From: RGIG3528 sp045598045
Lineage (GTDB): Bacteria; Bacillota; Clostridia; Lachnospirales; Lachnospiraceae
Length of the DNA: 42,993 nucleotides
Assembly: GCA_045598045.1 (NCBI GenBank)
Contig: JAZLLG010000064.1
Span: forward strand, 1 to 42,993
Direction of reading: 5' to 3'
This document shows, in pieces, positions 8,133 to 16,258 of the stretch. The notes beneath the pieces were generated by a model. It was not told the DNA's origin, did not search any database, and saw only the letters and a list, made by a program, of their open reading frames with translations. The position numbers and the translations under genes are program-made. The stretch's first letter is position 1, and each line of letters opens with the position of its first letter.

Positions 8133-9440
8133 ATGGACATTAACAAGTACCTTTCGCTGTGCGATGAAAACTACATAAAAACGTACGGTAAGGTTTCCAA
8201 GGTCGTTGGTCTTACAATTGAGTCCACCGGTCCCGAAGCGAAGATTAACGATACTTGTGAAATCCTATTGAAAAACACCGATAAAAGGGTGTTGTGCGAA
8301 GTTGTCGGTTTCCGCGAAGGAAGGCTGCTCCTTATGCCTTATGAAGACGTTGGTGGAGTATCGATAGGAGACTGTGTTGTTTCCTGCGGCGAAAGCTTCG
8401 GCATTCCGGTCGGCCACAATCTTCTCGGCTATGTGCTTGACGGCCTCGGAAGACCTATGGACGGAACCGTGCTGACTCACGAAAAGTATTACAACTCCGA
8501 GGCTATGCCTCCGAACCCGATGCAGAGGGTTATGATTGATGAAGTTCTTCCGCTCGGAGTAAAAGCTGTCGATTCCCTTCTTACTCTTGGAAAAGGGCAA
8601 AGAATCGGTATATTTGCCGGCTCCGGTGTCGGCAAAAGTACACTTATGGGTATGTTTGCCAGAAATACAAGGGCTGACATAAATGTCATTGCGCTTATCG
8701 GCGAGCGAGGCAGAGAGGTTAAAGAATTCATTGAACGAGATTTGGGTGTGGAAGGCCAGGCACGTTCGGTAATTGTATGCGCTACCAGCGACCAGCCTGC
8801 ACTTATTCGTAAAAAAGCGGCCAAGACCGCTACTGCAATTGCCGAATATTTCCGTGATTGCGGTATGGACGTTCTCCTTATGATGGACTCACTGACACGT
8901 TTTTCAATGGCTCAGAGAGAAATCGGACTTGCTTCGGGTGAACCGCCCGTTTCACGTGGTTATCCGCCCAGCGTTTACGGTGAAATGCCTAAGCTTCTCG
9001 AACGTGCGGGAAGAACGGAAAAGGGCTCCATTACCGGCATATATACGGTTCTTGTCGATGGTGATGACATGAATGAACCGATTGCCGATACCGCAAGAGG
9101 TATTCTTGACGGACATATTGTTCTCTCGCGTAAGCTTGCACACAAGAATCACTATCCTGCAATTGATATTCTGCAAAGTATCTCCAGAGTAATGAGCTCC
9201 ATCGTTACGAAGGAACATAAAAAAGCTGCGAACCAGCTAAAAAATGTTCTGGCTACATACACCGAGTCCGAAGACCTTATTAATATCGGCGCATATAAAG
9301 CAGGTTCCAACAAAGAGATTGACTATGCAATTCAGAAAATCGATGCTGTAAATCAGTTTCTGATGCAGCAGACGGATGAAAAATTCTCTTTTGACGATGG
9401 TGTTAAGCTGATGGAGGAGATTTTCGATGGCCAGGTTTAA
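8133..9440 (+). CDS. fliI: Flagellum-specific export ATPase FliI
   Basis: Hexameric ATPase that energises and times export of rod, hook and filament proteins. The 435-aa product is an F1-beta-like ATPase: Walker A GSGVGKST at residues 163-170, Walker B region DVLLMMDSLTRFSMAQREIG, and the FliI/YscN signature PPSVYGEMPKLLERAGR. No strong Shine-Dalgarno site precedes ATG 8133, 10 bases after the fliH stop, so coupling to fliH translation is likely. The 3' end overlaps fliJ by 14 bases. Confidence 0.97.
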   Translation: MDINKYLSLCDENYIKTYGKVSKVVGLTIESTGPEAKINDTCEILLKNTDKRVLCEVVGFREGRLLLMPYEDVGGVSIGDCVVSCGESFGIPVGHNLLGYVLDGLGRPMDGTVLTHEKYYNSEAMPPNPMQRVMIDEVLPLGVKAVDSLLTLGKGQRIGIFAGSGVGKSTLMGMFARNTRADINVIALIGERGREVKEFIERDLGVEGQARSVIVCATSDQPALIRKKAAKTATAIAEYFRDCGMDVLLMMDSLTRFSMAQREIGLASGEPPVSRGYPPSVYGEMPKLLERAGRTEKGSITGIYTVLVDGDDMNEPIADTARGILDGHIVLSRKLAHKNHYPAIDILQSISRVMSSIVTKEHKKAANQLKNVLATYTESEDLINIGAYKAGSNKEIDYAIQKIDAVNQFLMQQTDEKFSFDDGVKLMEEIFDGQV

Positions 9441-9867
9441 TTTCCGCTTACAGGGAGTATTAAACATAAAACAAAAGCTTGAGGATCAGGAGAAGATTGC
9501 CTACGGACAGGCAAAAATGGTTCTTAATCGTGAAGAAGAACGTTTGAAAGAGCTTTATCTTCATAAAGAGGAACTTACCGCACAGAAGGCAGCTCTTATG
9601 GCCGGCGCCATAAAGCCTTCGGAACTTAACCTTTATGAAAATGCAATCTCGGGGGCTAAGCTCCTTATTGAAGACCAGAAACAAGTCGTTATCCGTGCTA
9701 AAAAAGAAATGGAGCTTGCACAGGAAAGGCTTGATAAAGCAATGAAAGAAAGAAAAACATATGAAAAGCTCCGTGATAAAGCCTACGATAATTTTGTCGC
9801 AGAGCAGAACTACGAAGAACAGCTTGAAATTAATGAGCTTGTTTCTTACAGACACGGAAAGGCATAA
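9427..9867 (+). CDS. fliJ: Flagellar export chaperone/central stalk FliJ
   Basis: Small coiled-coil protein that acts like the gamma stalk of the FliI ATPase and shuttles chaperones. The 146-aa product begins MARFNFRLQGVLNIKQKLED, the usual FliJ N-terminus, and is almost wholly heptad-rich, charged helix (residues about 15-135). GGAGGAG lies just upstream of ATG 9427, inside the fliI end, giving a 14-base overlap. Its position directly after fliI supports the call more than sequence conservation, which is low in this family. Confidence 0.9.
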   Translation: MARFNFRLQGVLNIKQKLEDQEKIAYGQAKMVLNREEERLKELYLHKEELTAQKAALMAGAIKPSELNLYENAISGAKLLIEDQKQVVIRAKKEMELAQERLDKAMKERKTYEKLRDKAYDNFVAEQNYEEQLEINELVSYRHGKA

Positions 9868-9875
9868 ATTTATTT

Positions 9876-10658
9876 ATGGCAAAAAAAGACGAAGTAAAAA
9901 CAGAAAATAACGAAAACGAAAGCGCAGGCAGCAAGGTACTGACATTCATTATCATCCTGCTTATTGTTTTCATTTGGCTTGCTATTCTTGCCCTGCTTAT
10001 CAAGTTTGATGTCGGCGGAATCGGTTCCAATACTTTCAGGCCTCTTTTAAAAGATGTGCCGGTTTTGAATCGAATTTTACCTGACGTTTCGGACGAACAG
10101 CTGGCGTATGAGAATCAATATCCTTATAAAAGTTTATCAGAAGCAATCGAAGCTCTTAAGGAATTGGAATTAAAGACCGATAAACTTATAGAGGAAAATG
10201 ACGATTACGCTGCGCGGCAGGCAGAGATGCAGACGGAGATGAATTCTTTGCAACACTACGCAGATGAGTATGAGGAGTTCCTTAAGCAAAGAGAAGCCTT
10301 CGACAGAGAAATAGTTTACAACGACAAGGCACCGGATACGGACGAGTACTTAAAATGGTACGCAACGATTTATCCGGAAAATGCTGCAAAGATTTACGAA
10401 GAGCTGAAAGAGCTTGAAAAAGTCGACGACGTCTATAAAGAAATCGCCGCCTACTTCAACAAAATCAAGCCTGTTGATGCAGCAGCAATTCTCATGGAAT
10501 ACACGAGCGATGTTGACTTTGCCGTCAACATTCTCAAGTGCTTAAAGACAGCTACAGTCTCAAAGATTCTCACGGAAGTTGAAAAGAAAGATTCCCTTTT
10601 CGCTGCCCGTATCGTCAATCGTATGAAGGATATGGCCTTCGAAGACCTCGAAGACTGA
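9876..10658 (+). CDS. YlxF/MotE-like membrane protein of the flagellar operon
   Basis: Occupies the position of B. subtilis ylxF between fliJ and fliK. The 260-aa product has a charged N-terminal tail, one transmembrane helix (about residues 22-44, VLTFIIILLIVFIWLAILAL), a coiled coil (about residues 85-140), and a C-terminal helical-repeat region. That region, with AAAILMEYTSDVDFAVNILK and KILTEVEKKDSLFAARIVNRM in pieces, resembles the MgtE N-terminal fold found in MotE/YlxF proteins. MotE in other bacteria chaperones stator parts. A role in motor or export assembly is an inference from position and fold. No strong ribosome site is visible. Confidence 0.75.
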   Translation: MAKKDEVKTENNENESAGSKVLTFIIILLIVFIWLAILALLIKFDVGGIGSNTFRPLLKDVPVLNRILPDVSDEQLAYENQYPYKSLSEAIEALKELELKTDKLIEENDDYAARQAEMQTEMNSLQHYADEYEEFLKQREAFDREIVYNDKAPDTDEYLKWYATIYPENAAKIYEELKELEKVDDVYKEIAAYFNKIKPVDAAAILMEYTSDVDFAVNILKCLKTATVSKILTEVEKKDSLFAARIVNRMKDMAFEDLED

Positions 10659-10661
10659 CAA

Positions 10662-10728
10662 ATAAGGAACGGACTCCTTATCTTGTAGTCAAAAGCCCAA
10701 ACGGGCAAATATACTATGAGAAAGGAGG
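10662..10728 (+). other. Spacer with two small hairpins before fliK
   Basis: The 77-base gap before fliK holds ATAAGGA/TCCTTAT (10662-10668 with 10675-10681) and GCCC/GGGC (10695-10698 with 10703-10706), then the AGGAGG ribosome site at 10723-10728. Neither hairpin has a T tract, so they look like leader or RNA-processing structures, not terminators. Confidence 0.4.
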
Positions 10729-10735
10729 AATGAAA

Positions 10736-12157
10736 ATGCTGGTACTTAATTCACGTGAAAGTGTGGATGCATCCGGCATTTTTTCCGTTTCAAGGGAACT
10801 TATTAACGGAAAAATTGCTGAAAAGTCTGACGGAGCTTTCGGAACATTGATGGATTCTTTTGTTTCGGCAGGAAAGTTTACTGTTTCAAAGGTCAAAACT
10901 TCCAAAGCACCCGCTGACGAGATTCTGCCCATCAAAAAGCCTAAAATTGAGCTTTCAACTTCATCTGTTTCGAAAGAAGTGACTACGGACAACGTAAAAA
11001 CGGAAACAGAAGAAACGGACATGAACGGACTTAAATCCGATTCCGTAAACGAAGAAGAAAACTTAACAAAAGCGCCTGTAACCGATGAAGCACAAGAGCC
11101 GGACGATGTATCAACGACAGAAATGCTCGGTTGTCTGTTTGTACAGATTACCACCGTGGTTACCGAAGTTTTGAATATTTCCGAGGAAGAGCTTAAAAAC
11201 GCGCTCGGAGAACTTGGAATTGAGCTTCGTGACCTTTCGGATTTCAACAGCTTAAAGGATTTGTTCTCCTTCGTAAAGAGTGATGGTGACGTTACCAAAC
11301 TTCTTACGGACAACGATCTTCTGAATCAGCTCAACGCTCTTTCGGATAAGCTTCAGGTCATCTTTAATGATGTCGATCCGGAACTTTTAAAAGAAATGGA
11401 CTTTGAGGAAATCAAGCAGTTTATTTTCGAAAAGGCAGCTCCCGAAGAAACTGAAATGGCAGAAAAAGAGGAGAAGCCCGTTTTATCCGATGAGGATGGA
11501 GAAGCCTTTGAAACTGTTGCGGTTTCCGCAGAAGAAAAGACAATTACCATTGAGTTCTCAAAAGAAAGCGGAGCAGGTACTCACACAAGTACAAAAGAAG
11601 AACATGAAACTCTTATGAAAGACAGAAAAGAGACTCCCAAACAGGAAGTATTTCTTACAGGCCTTGAAAGAGCGCATGAGCAGTTCGCCGTAAAACTCGA
11701 GAACATCGTTACACCGATTCACAATCTCAGAGAAATCGCTAATCAGATTCTTACTCAGGTTAAAATCAACTTAAAGCCTGAAATGAAGATGATTGAAATG
11801 CAGCTTACTCCCGAAAGTCTTGGTAAAGTCAAGGTTGCGGTATCCGAAGCAAACGGAGTGCTGACAGCCAAGTTTACAACCGAAACGGATGTTGCAAGAG
11901 AAGCAATCGAGAGTAACCTTATTCACTTCAAAGAGACGCTTATCGAGCAGGGCCTCAAGGTTGACAACGTAGAAGTTGCAGTCGGTAATTTCGAGTTCAA
12001 CAAAAACGAAAGTCAGAACGGACAGGAAGCTCAGAACGGACAGAACGGTAAAAAGAAATTTATCTACACTGAAGAAACAAATGCTATTGACACTTCGGAT
12101 CTGCTTACGCAAAGTTACATCGATGACGGAATAAGCACTGTAAGTTACAGAGCATAG
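10736..12157 (+). CDS. fliK: Flagellar hook-length control protein FliK
   Basis: Secreted ruler that measures hook length and switches export specificity through FlhB. The product is 473 aa from ATG 10736. I chose this start because AGGAGG at 10723-10728 is 7 bases upstream; an ATG at 10730 is only 1 base away. The first ~320 residues are low-complexity and rich in Glu, Lys, Thr and Ser, typical of the ruler part. The C-terminal Flg_hook domain is clear: MKMIEMQLTPESLGKVKVAV (near residue 350), then HFKETLIEQGLKVDNVEVAV. It is followed after 11 bases by flgD, whose cap scaffolds the hook. Confidence 0.92.
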   Translation: MLVLNSRESVDASGIFSVSRELINGKIAEKSDGAFGTLMDSFVSAGKFTVSKVKTSKAPADEILPIKKPKIELSTSSVSKEVTTDNVKTETEETDMNGLKSDSVNEEENLTKAPVTDEAQEPDDVSTTEMLGCLFVQITTVVTEVLNISEEELKNALGELGIELRDLSDFNSLKDLFSFVKSDGDVTKLLTDNDLLNQLNALSDKLQVIFNDVDPELLKEMDFEEIKQFIFEKAAPEETEMAEKEEKPVLSDEDGEAFETVAVSAEEKTITIEFSKESGAGTHTSTKEEHETLMKDRKETPKQEVFLTGLERAHEQFAVKLENIVTPIHNLREIANQILTQVKINLKPEMKMIEMQLTPESLGKVKVAVSEANGVLTAKFTTETDVAREAIESNLIHFKETLIEQGLKVDNVEVAVGNFEFNKNESQNGQEAQNGQNGKKKFIYTEETNAIDTSDLLTQSYIDDGISTVSYRA

Positions 12158-12168
12158 GAGATTTATTT

Positions 12169-12975
12169 ATGAGTGATACATCATCATTATTGGTTGCACC
12201 TGTACAGAATGGTAAAGTAGTGGATACATCCACAAAAACAACATCTGCCGAAACGGAAACAAGAGGAACGAACAATCTTGGAAAAGATGCATTCCTTCAG
12301 CTTCTTGTTGCGGAAATGAAGCATCAGGATCCTCTTGAGCCTTCATCAAATACGGAGTGGATATCACAGCTTGCCACATTCTCGAGCCTGGAAGAATTGC
12401 AGGCACTTTCCGGTACAACCGAGACTACTCAGATTTTCTCTCTTATCGGAAAACAGGTAACGGTCAAGACAACAGATACAAACGGAAAGACATACTTAAA
12501 GTCGGGTACCGTAGACTTCGTAAGCACTGCGGGCGGAGAAACAAAATTCAGCGTGAACGGCAATCTTTATGCGCTTGACAATCTTTACTCCGTTGTTGGC
12601 AGCGAATACTACTACGAACAGAATCAGCCGAAGGTACTTGAAGAGATAGAATTCAATTTTAACGGTGACGAGCCCGAGGACCTTGAATTTAAGGTTGATA
12701 TGGGTAATGACATCGCCAAAGCAAAGGATGTTGCGCTTATGATCGGCAATACCGTTTTATCTCCCGATTATGCTTTCCTTTCAGGCAACACTGTTATTAT
12801 CAGACAGGAGCTTATGAACCAGCTTCAGCCCGGTACATACAATGTTGACGTTGTATTTGACGACAAGAACTACACAACAGTTTACAATGCAGTAAAAATC
12901 AATGTTTATAACCCGCATCCCGTTTCGGAAACAAATCCCGAGGATGCAGAACCCGAAGAGTCGGAAGAGGTTTAA
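12169..12975 (+). CDS. flgD: Flagellar hook-cap (hook scaffolding) protein FlgD
   Basis: Exported cap that lets FlgE polymerise into the hook. The 268-aa product has the FlgD N-terminal signature LGKDAFLQLLVAEMKHQDPL (near residue 40), then EWISQLATFSSLEELQAL. Middle and C-terminal beta-rich Tudor/Fn3-like regions follow, with GKQVTVKTTDTNGKTYLKSG. The tail is acidic (ETNPEDAEPEESEEV). AGGAG lies before ATG 12169. Position after fliK matches the Firmicutes operon order. Confidence 0.95.
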   Translation: MSDTSSLLVAPVQNGKVVDTSTKTTSAETETRGTNNLGKDAFLQLLVAEMKHQDPLEPSSNTEWISQLATFSSLEELQALSGTTETTQIFSLIGKQVTVKTTDTNGKTYLKSGTVDFVSTAGGETKFSVNGNLYALDNLYSVVGSEYYYEQNQPKVLEEIEFNFNGDEPEDLEFKVDMGNDIAKAKDVALMIGNTVLSPDYAFLSGNTVIIRQELMNQLQPGTYNVDVVFDDKNYTTVYNAVKINVYNPHPVSETNPEDAEPEESEEV

Positions 12976-12978
12976 GAC

Positions 12979-13371
12979 ATGAATGAAAATCTCAAAATAA
13001 ACCAGAGTATTTCCATTCAGCAGATGCAGGACGCATTCAGACAGGCAGGCAGAAACAATGCCTTAAGCCAGCCTCAGGGAATGTCCTTCGAGGAAATGCT
13101 TTCTGTACAGAGAAGCAAACTTGGAGAACTCAGGTTTTCAAAACACGCAGGCGAAAGGCTTGCAGACAGAGAAATCGATATTTCCAATGAACAGATGGCG
13201 CGACTTAAAAACGGCGTTAAAGAAGCAGGTTCAAAAGGAATAAACGAGTCTCTCATTATGGTTGATAATCTGGCATTTATTGTCAATGTTAAAAATAACA
13301 TGGTTGTTACCGCTGTTAAGGGTGACGAATCAAGAGTTTTTTCCAACATTGACGGGGCTGTAATCGCATAA
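12979..13371 (+). CDS. TIGR02530-type flagellar operon protein
   Basis: A 130-aa protein of the conserved but poorly characterised family found between flgD and flgE in Gram-positive flagellar operons. It has a Gln-rich start (INQSISIQQMQDAFRQAGRN) and the family core LRFSKHAGERLADREIDISN, continuing to NESLIMVDNLAFIVNVKNNM, then VVTAVKGDESRVFSNIDGAV. No signal peptide or membrane helix is present. A ribosome-like GAAGAGG lies just before the flgD stop; the two genes are 3 bases apart. Hook-related assembly is an inference from position. Confidence 0.85.
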   Translation: MNENLKINQSISIQQMQDAFRQAGRNNALSQPQGMSFEEMLSVQRSKLGELRFSKHAGERLADREIDISNEQMARLKNGVKEAGSKGINESLIMVDNLAFIVNVKNNMVVTAVKGDESRVFSNIDGAVIA

Positions 13372-13386
13372 AATGCAGCTTTGAAC

Positions 13387-13414
13387 TAAAGACTTGTTAA
13401 ACATCAGCCGATAT
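13387..13414 (+). promoter_or_regulatory. Sigma-28 (FliA/SigD) promoter upstream of flgE
   Basis: TAAA (13387-13390), 16 bases, then GCCGATAT (13407-13414) matches the SigD -10 element exactly. SigD promoters tolerate 14-16 bases of spacing. It lies in the only sizeable gap of this part of the operon, 16 bases after the previous stop and about 85 before flgE. It would let FliA, encoded downstream in the same direction, boost flgE and everything after it. Confidence 0.7.
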
Positions 13415-13442
13415 ATCCATATGTTAGCGTGGACCACTTGTT

Positions 13443-13490
13443 GGAGGCGCTATCCTCTCCGAATGCCAGAAGAGAGGACCAGACAGGAGG
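13443..13490 (+). other. Structured 5' leader of flgE
   Basis: Downstream of the sigma-28 promoter, CCTCTC (13454-13459) can pair with GAGAGG (13472-13477). The same CCTC can instead pair with GGAGG at 13443-13447 or with the ribosome site AGGAGG at 13485-13490. These pairings are mutually exclusive, so the leader could tune flgE translation. This is a structural observation only. Confidence 0.35.
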
Positions 13491-13499
13491 TTGATTTCT

Positions 13500-14993
13500 A
13501 TGATGAGATCATTGTATTCCGGTGTTTCCGGATTAAAAGTCCATCAGACAAGGATGGACGTAATCGGTAATAACATTGCCAATGTTAATACCGTGGGCTT
13601 TAAGTCGAGCTCGGTTACATTCTCGGATGTGCTCTACCAAACGACTTCACCGGCTACCGGCCCAAATGCGGATACCGGTACGGCAGGTATTAATGCAAAG
13701 CAGATCGGTCTCGGTTCTTCCGTAAATGCAATTTCTACAGCAATTGACATTAACGGCGGTTCTCAGAGAACAGATAATCCTTTCGATATTATGATTGAAG
13801 GAGACGGTTTCTTTGTAGTTAATAACGGTTCGGGAAATCTTTTCACAAAAGCAGGTTCCTTTAAAATCGATGCAAACGGTACACTTTGTAATGCAGACGG
13901 TTACGCAGTAATGGGATGGCAGGTCGATCCCAACAACGCAAACGCAACTGTTGCCGACACTGTTTCACCTCTTAAGATTATGGCTCCCGAGAATCTTTAC
14001 TCAGCTCCGGAATGCACCGAGGCTGTTTACTTCTCAGGTAACATCGATTCTTCGGACACCGCATTTGATTCCGACACCGGTAAGCTTACGGCATTTTCTT
14101 TCTATGATGCACTCGGAAGAAGCTACACCGTAAACCTTAAGCTTACACAGGTTGAAGATGCAGACGGCGAAAAGATTGAAAACCAGTACAACGTTAATAT
14201 TTTAAACATTGTTGATTCAAACGGCGAAAGCATTCTTTCAAAGTATGATGAAACAACAAAGACATATACCGCAAGAGAAGGCATTAACTTCGGCTTCGGC
14301 GATACTGTTGTCAGCGATTACACAATCGACGAGCTTACGGGAGACCTTGTGACTGATTCAACATCGTCACTTCCGGGACTTCTTCTCGGCTTCAGCGCAG
14401 CTACAGGTAAGTTCAGCTTTGTTACTACCGAAAGCACGGCTCCTACGGATCTCGAGACCGCGTCCTACAATTCAGCTGCATTCGTAATCGCTACAGACGA
14501 TGAAGAGGCAAATCCTTTTGCAAAGCAGATTGATGTTGACTTCTCAACCATGACGATGTTTGCGCAGAGCGGTAATACAAACATTTCATACACAAAGGGT
14601 AATCTTGATGGTCTTAAAGCAGGACGTGCTTCAGGAAACATGACAGGTTGTTCAATCGACGACCAGGGACTTATCTACGGCGTATATGATAATGGTACAA
14701 CAAGACTTCTCGGACAGGTTGTAGTTGCCGAATTTGCAAATGCTGCCGGTCTTGAGGCAGTGGGCGGAAGCCTTTTTGCAACAACACAGAACTCCGGCGA
14801 GTTTGACGGCATAGGCAAATCCATCAATGCCGCAGGCGGAAGCTTCTCAACAGGCGTTCTTGAAATGTCCAACGTTGACCTTGCTACAGAGTTCACCAAT
14901 ATGATTACGACACAGCGTGGCTTCCAGGCCAACTCTCGTATCATAACAACCTCAGATACACTTCTTGAGGAACTCATAAATCTTAAACGTTAA
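13500..14993 (+). CDS. flgE: Flagellar hook protein FlgE
   Basis: Builds the curved hook that joins rod and filament. The 497-aa product has the N-terminal hook/rod signature SLYSGVSGLKVHQTRMDVIG then NNIANVNTVGFKSS, a variable surface domain (about residues 100-400, with NPFDIMIEGDGFFVVNNGSG near 95), and the C-terminal motif SNVDLATEFTNMITTQRGFQ then ANSRIITTSDTLLEELINLKR. ATG 13500 is 9 bases from AGGAGG (13485-13490). A TTG in frame at 13491 overlaps no ribosome site and was not used. It is probably transcribed from the sigma-28 promoter as well as by read-through. Confidence 0.96.
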   Translation: MMRSLYSGVSGLKVHQTRMDVIGNNIANVNTVGFKSSSVTFSDVLYQTTSPATGPNADTGTAGINAKQIGLGSSVNAISTAIDINGGSQRTDNPFDIMIEGDGFFVVNNGSGNLFTKAGSFKIDANGTLCNADGYAVMGWQVDPNNANATVADTVSPLKIMAPENLYSAPECTEAVYFSGNIDSSDTAFDSDTGKLTAFSFYDALGRSYTVNLKLTQVEDADGEKIENQYNVNILNIVDSNGESILSKYDETTKTYTAREGINFGFGDTVVSDYTIDELTGDLVTDSTSSLPGLLLGFSAATGKFSFVTTESTAPTDLETASYNSAAFVIATDDEEANPFAKQIDVDFSTMTMFAQSGNTNISYTKGNLDGLKAGRASGNMTGCSIDDQGLIYGVYDNGTTRLLGQVVVAEFANAAGLEAVGGSLFATTQNSGEFDGIGKSINAAGGSFSTGVLEMSNVDLATEFTNMITTQRGFQANSRIITTSDTLLEELINLKR

Positions 14994-15011
14994 TTAATAT
15001 TTTGCCTTTAG

Positions 15012-15064
15012 CGGGCGGATTTGAACGGTTTTCAGCAGAGAACCGGGAAAACCGCCCGATTTTG
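15012..15064 (+). terminator. Terminator-like hairpin between flgE and flbD
   Basis: CGGGCGG (15012-15018) pairs with CCGCCCG (15052-15058); inside, CGGTT (15026-15030) pairs with AACCG (15041-15045). A short T run (15060-15063) follows. It may end part of the flgE transcripts, so that flgE is made in excess of downstream genes. Confidence 0.6.
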
Positions 15065-15120
15065 GCTACTCATTAAAACAAAAATATGCATTCACCATTC
15101 TGTGAATGAAAAGGAAAAGC

Positions 15121-15312
15121 ATGATAGAGCTTACTAAACTCAACGATAAAAAATTTACACTTAATTCCGACCTTATTGAAACGGTGGAAGAGGTCCCGGA
15201 TACATCCATAACACTTACAAACGGTAAAAAAATAATGGTAAAAGAGACTCGAAATGAGGTTAAAAATCTTGTTTTGAAGTTTAAACGGGAAATTTTTGGA
15301 AATAACCCCTGA
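15121..15312 (+). CDS. flbD: FlbD-family flagellar protein (YlzI-like)
   Basis: A 63-aa protein of the FlbD/YlzI family found after flgE in Gram-positive flagellar operons. It has the family pattern MIELTKLNDKKFTLNSDLIE, then TVEEVPDTSITLTNGKKIMV and a Lys-rich tail. This is not the Caulobacter response regulator of the same name. I chose ATG 15121 because it matches the family start and has AAGGAA at 15111-15116; an upstream in-frame ATG at 15106 would only add MKRKS. A hairpin (CATTCAC/GTGAATG, 15089-15108) lies just upstream. Its biochemical function is not established. Confidence 0.85.
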   Translation: MIELTKLNDKKFTLNSDLIETVEEVPDTSITLTNGKKIMVKETRNEVKNLVLKFKREIFGNNP

Positions 15313-15348
15313 AAAATGACCTCAAAACTCAAGATATAGTATTTTTTG

Positions 15349-15397
15349 AAAAAATCTTTGATAATATCTTGTGGTTTTTTTTATAATTTAGTATAAT
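15349..15397 (+). promoter_or_regulatory. Sigma-A promoter of motA, with element shared with PflgB
   Basis: TTGTGG (15369-15374), 17 bases, and a perfect TATAAT (15392-15397) lie about 55 bases before motA. The block 15349-15373 begins AAAAAATCTT and ends ATATCTTGTG, like 3107-3132 at the flgB promoter, with a 1-base difference in length. It allows stator and switch genes to be transcribed independently of flgB. Confidence 0.8.
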
Positions 15398-15452
15398 AAA
15401 TCAACAGTATCGGTTAGTGCCGTTATGCATTGGGAAAGGTATGGTATAAACT

Positions 15453-16256
15453 TTGGATTTAGCGTCATTGATTGGCCTTGTAGTAGCCATGATTTTCGTA
15501 TTAGTATCAATGTCATTGGGCGACAAAGGTGTTGCTGCCATCGGCGACTTCCTTGACCCGCCTTCAGCCATGATCACATTCGGCGGTGCCTTTTGTGCTG
15601 TTCTTGCCATGTGCGATGACATTAAGGCTTTTGTGGGCGGACTGAAATCCTTTACGCTTATATTTAAGCCTGTAAACTACAAAGAAGAAGATATCATAAA
15701 GCAGATCATCGATCTTTCTAACGTAGCACGTAAGGAAGGTCTTCTTGCGCTTGAAGAAGCTGCCAACAACTCCATTGAAGACGAGTTCATCAAAAAAGGC
15801 ATTCTTCTTATCGTCGACGGTACCGATCCCGAATTTGTACGAAGCATTCTTGAAACGGAACTTATGTGTATCGAAGAACGACACAAGTCAAACATCGGCT
15901 TCTGGGAAAGTCTCGGTGCCATGGGACCTGCATGGGGCATGATCGGTACACTTATCGGTCTTATCAACATGCTTGGTAACCTTTCCGATATTTCCGCCGT
16001 AGGTCCTAACATGGCCATAGCCCTTATCACCACATTCTATGGTTCCATGCTTGCAAACTGGGTTTGCACACCTACATCATCAAAGCTTAAGAGCAACAGT
16101 GCCAAAGAAATTATGGCTAAAAATATTGTTGTTGAAGGTCTTCTCTCCATTCAGGCAGGTGAAAACCCGCGTATCATTGAAGAGAAGCTTAAGTCCTTCA
16201 TTTCACCTGAAAGACGTGCAGCTATGGGCTCAGCAGATGAGGGAGGCGGTGAGTAA
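15453..16256 (+). CDS. motA: Flagellar motor stator protein MotA
   Basis: Stator subunit; MotA5MotB2 complexes conduct ions and push on FliG. The 267-aa product has four membrane helices (about residues 3-20, 33-50, 145-165, 180-200) with the cytoplasmic loop between helices 2 and 3. The conserved motif GPAWGMIGTLIGLINMLGNL carries the proline next to the ion path. The only suitable start is TTG 15453, with GGGAAAGG at 15431-15438, 14 bases away; the nearest upstream ATG is stopped after two codons. A TTG start with a long spacing suggests low translation. motB follows after 2 bases. Confidence 0.94.
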   Translation: MDLASLIGLVVAMIFVLVSMSLGDKGVAAIGDFLDPPSAMITFGGAFCAVLAMCDDIKAFVGGLKSFTLIFKPVNYKEEDIIKQIIDLSNVARKEGLLALEEAANNSIEDEFIKKGILLIVDGTDPEFVRSILETELMCIEERHKSNIGFWESLGAMGPAWGMIGTLIGLINMLGNLSDISAVGPNMAIALITTFYGSMLANWVCTPTSSKLKSNSAKEIMAKNIVVEGLLSIQAGENPRIIEEKLKSFISPERRAAMGSADEGGGE

Positions 16257-16258
16257 GT

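Noticed and set aside
15397..15450. Sigma-28-like element in the motA leader (TAAA then GCCGTTAT)
   Set aside because: The spacing is 18 bases, outside the usual 14-16, and the -10 has a mismatch; the strong sigma-A promoter explains the gene.
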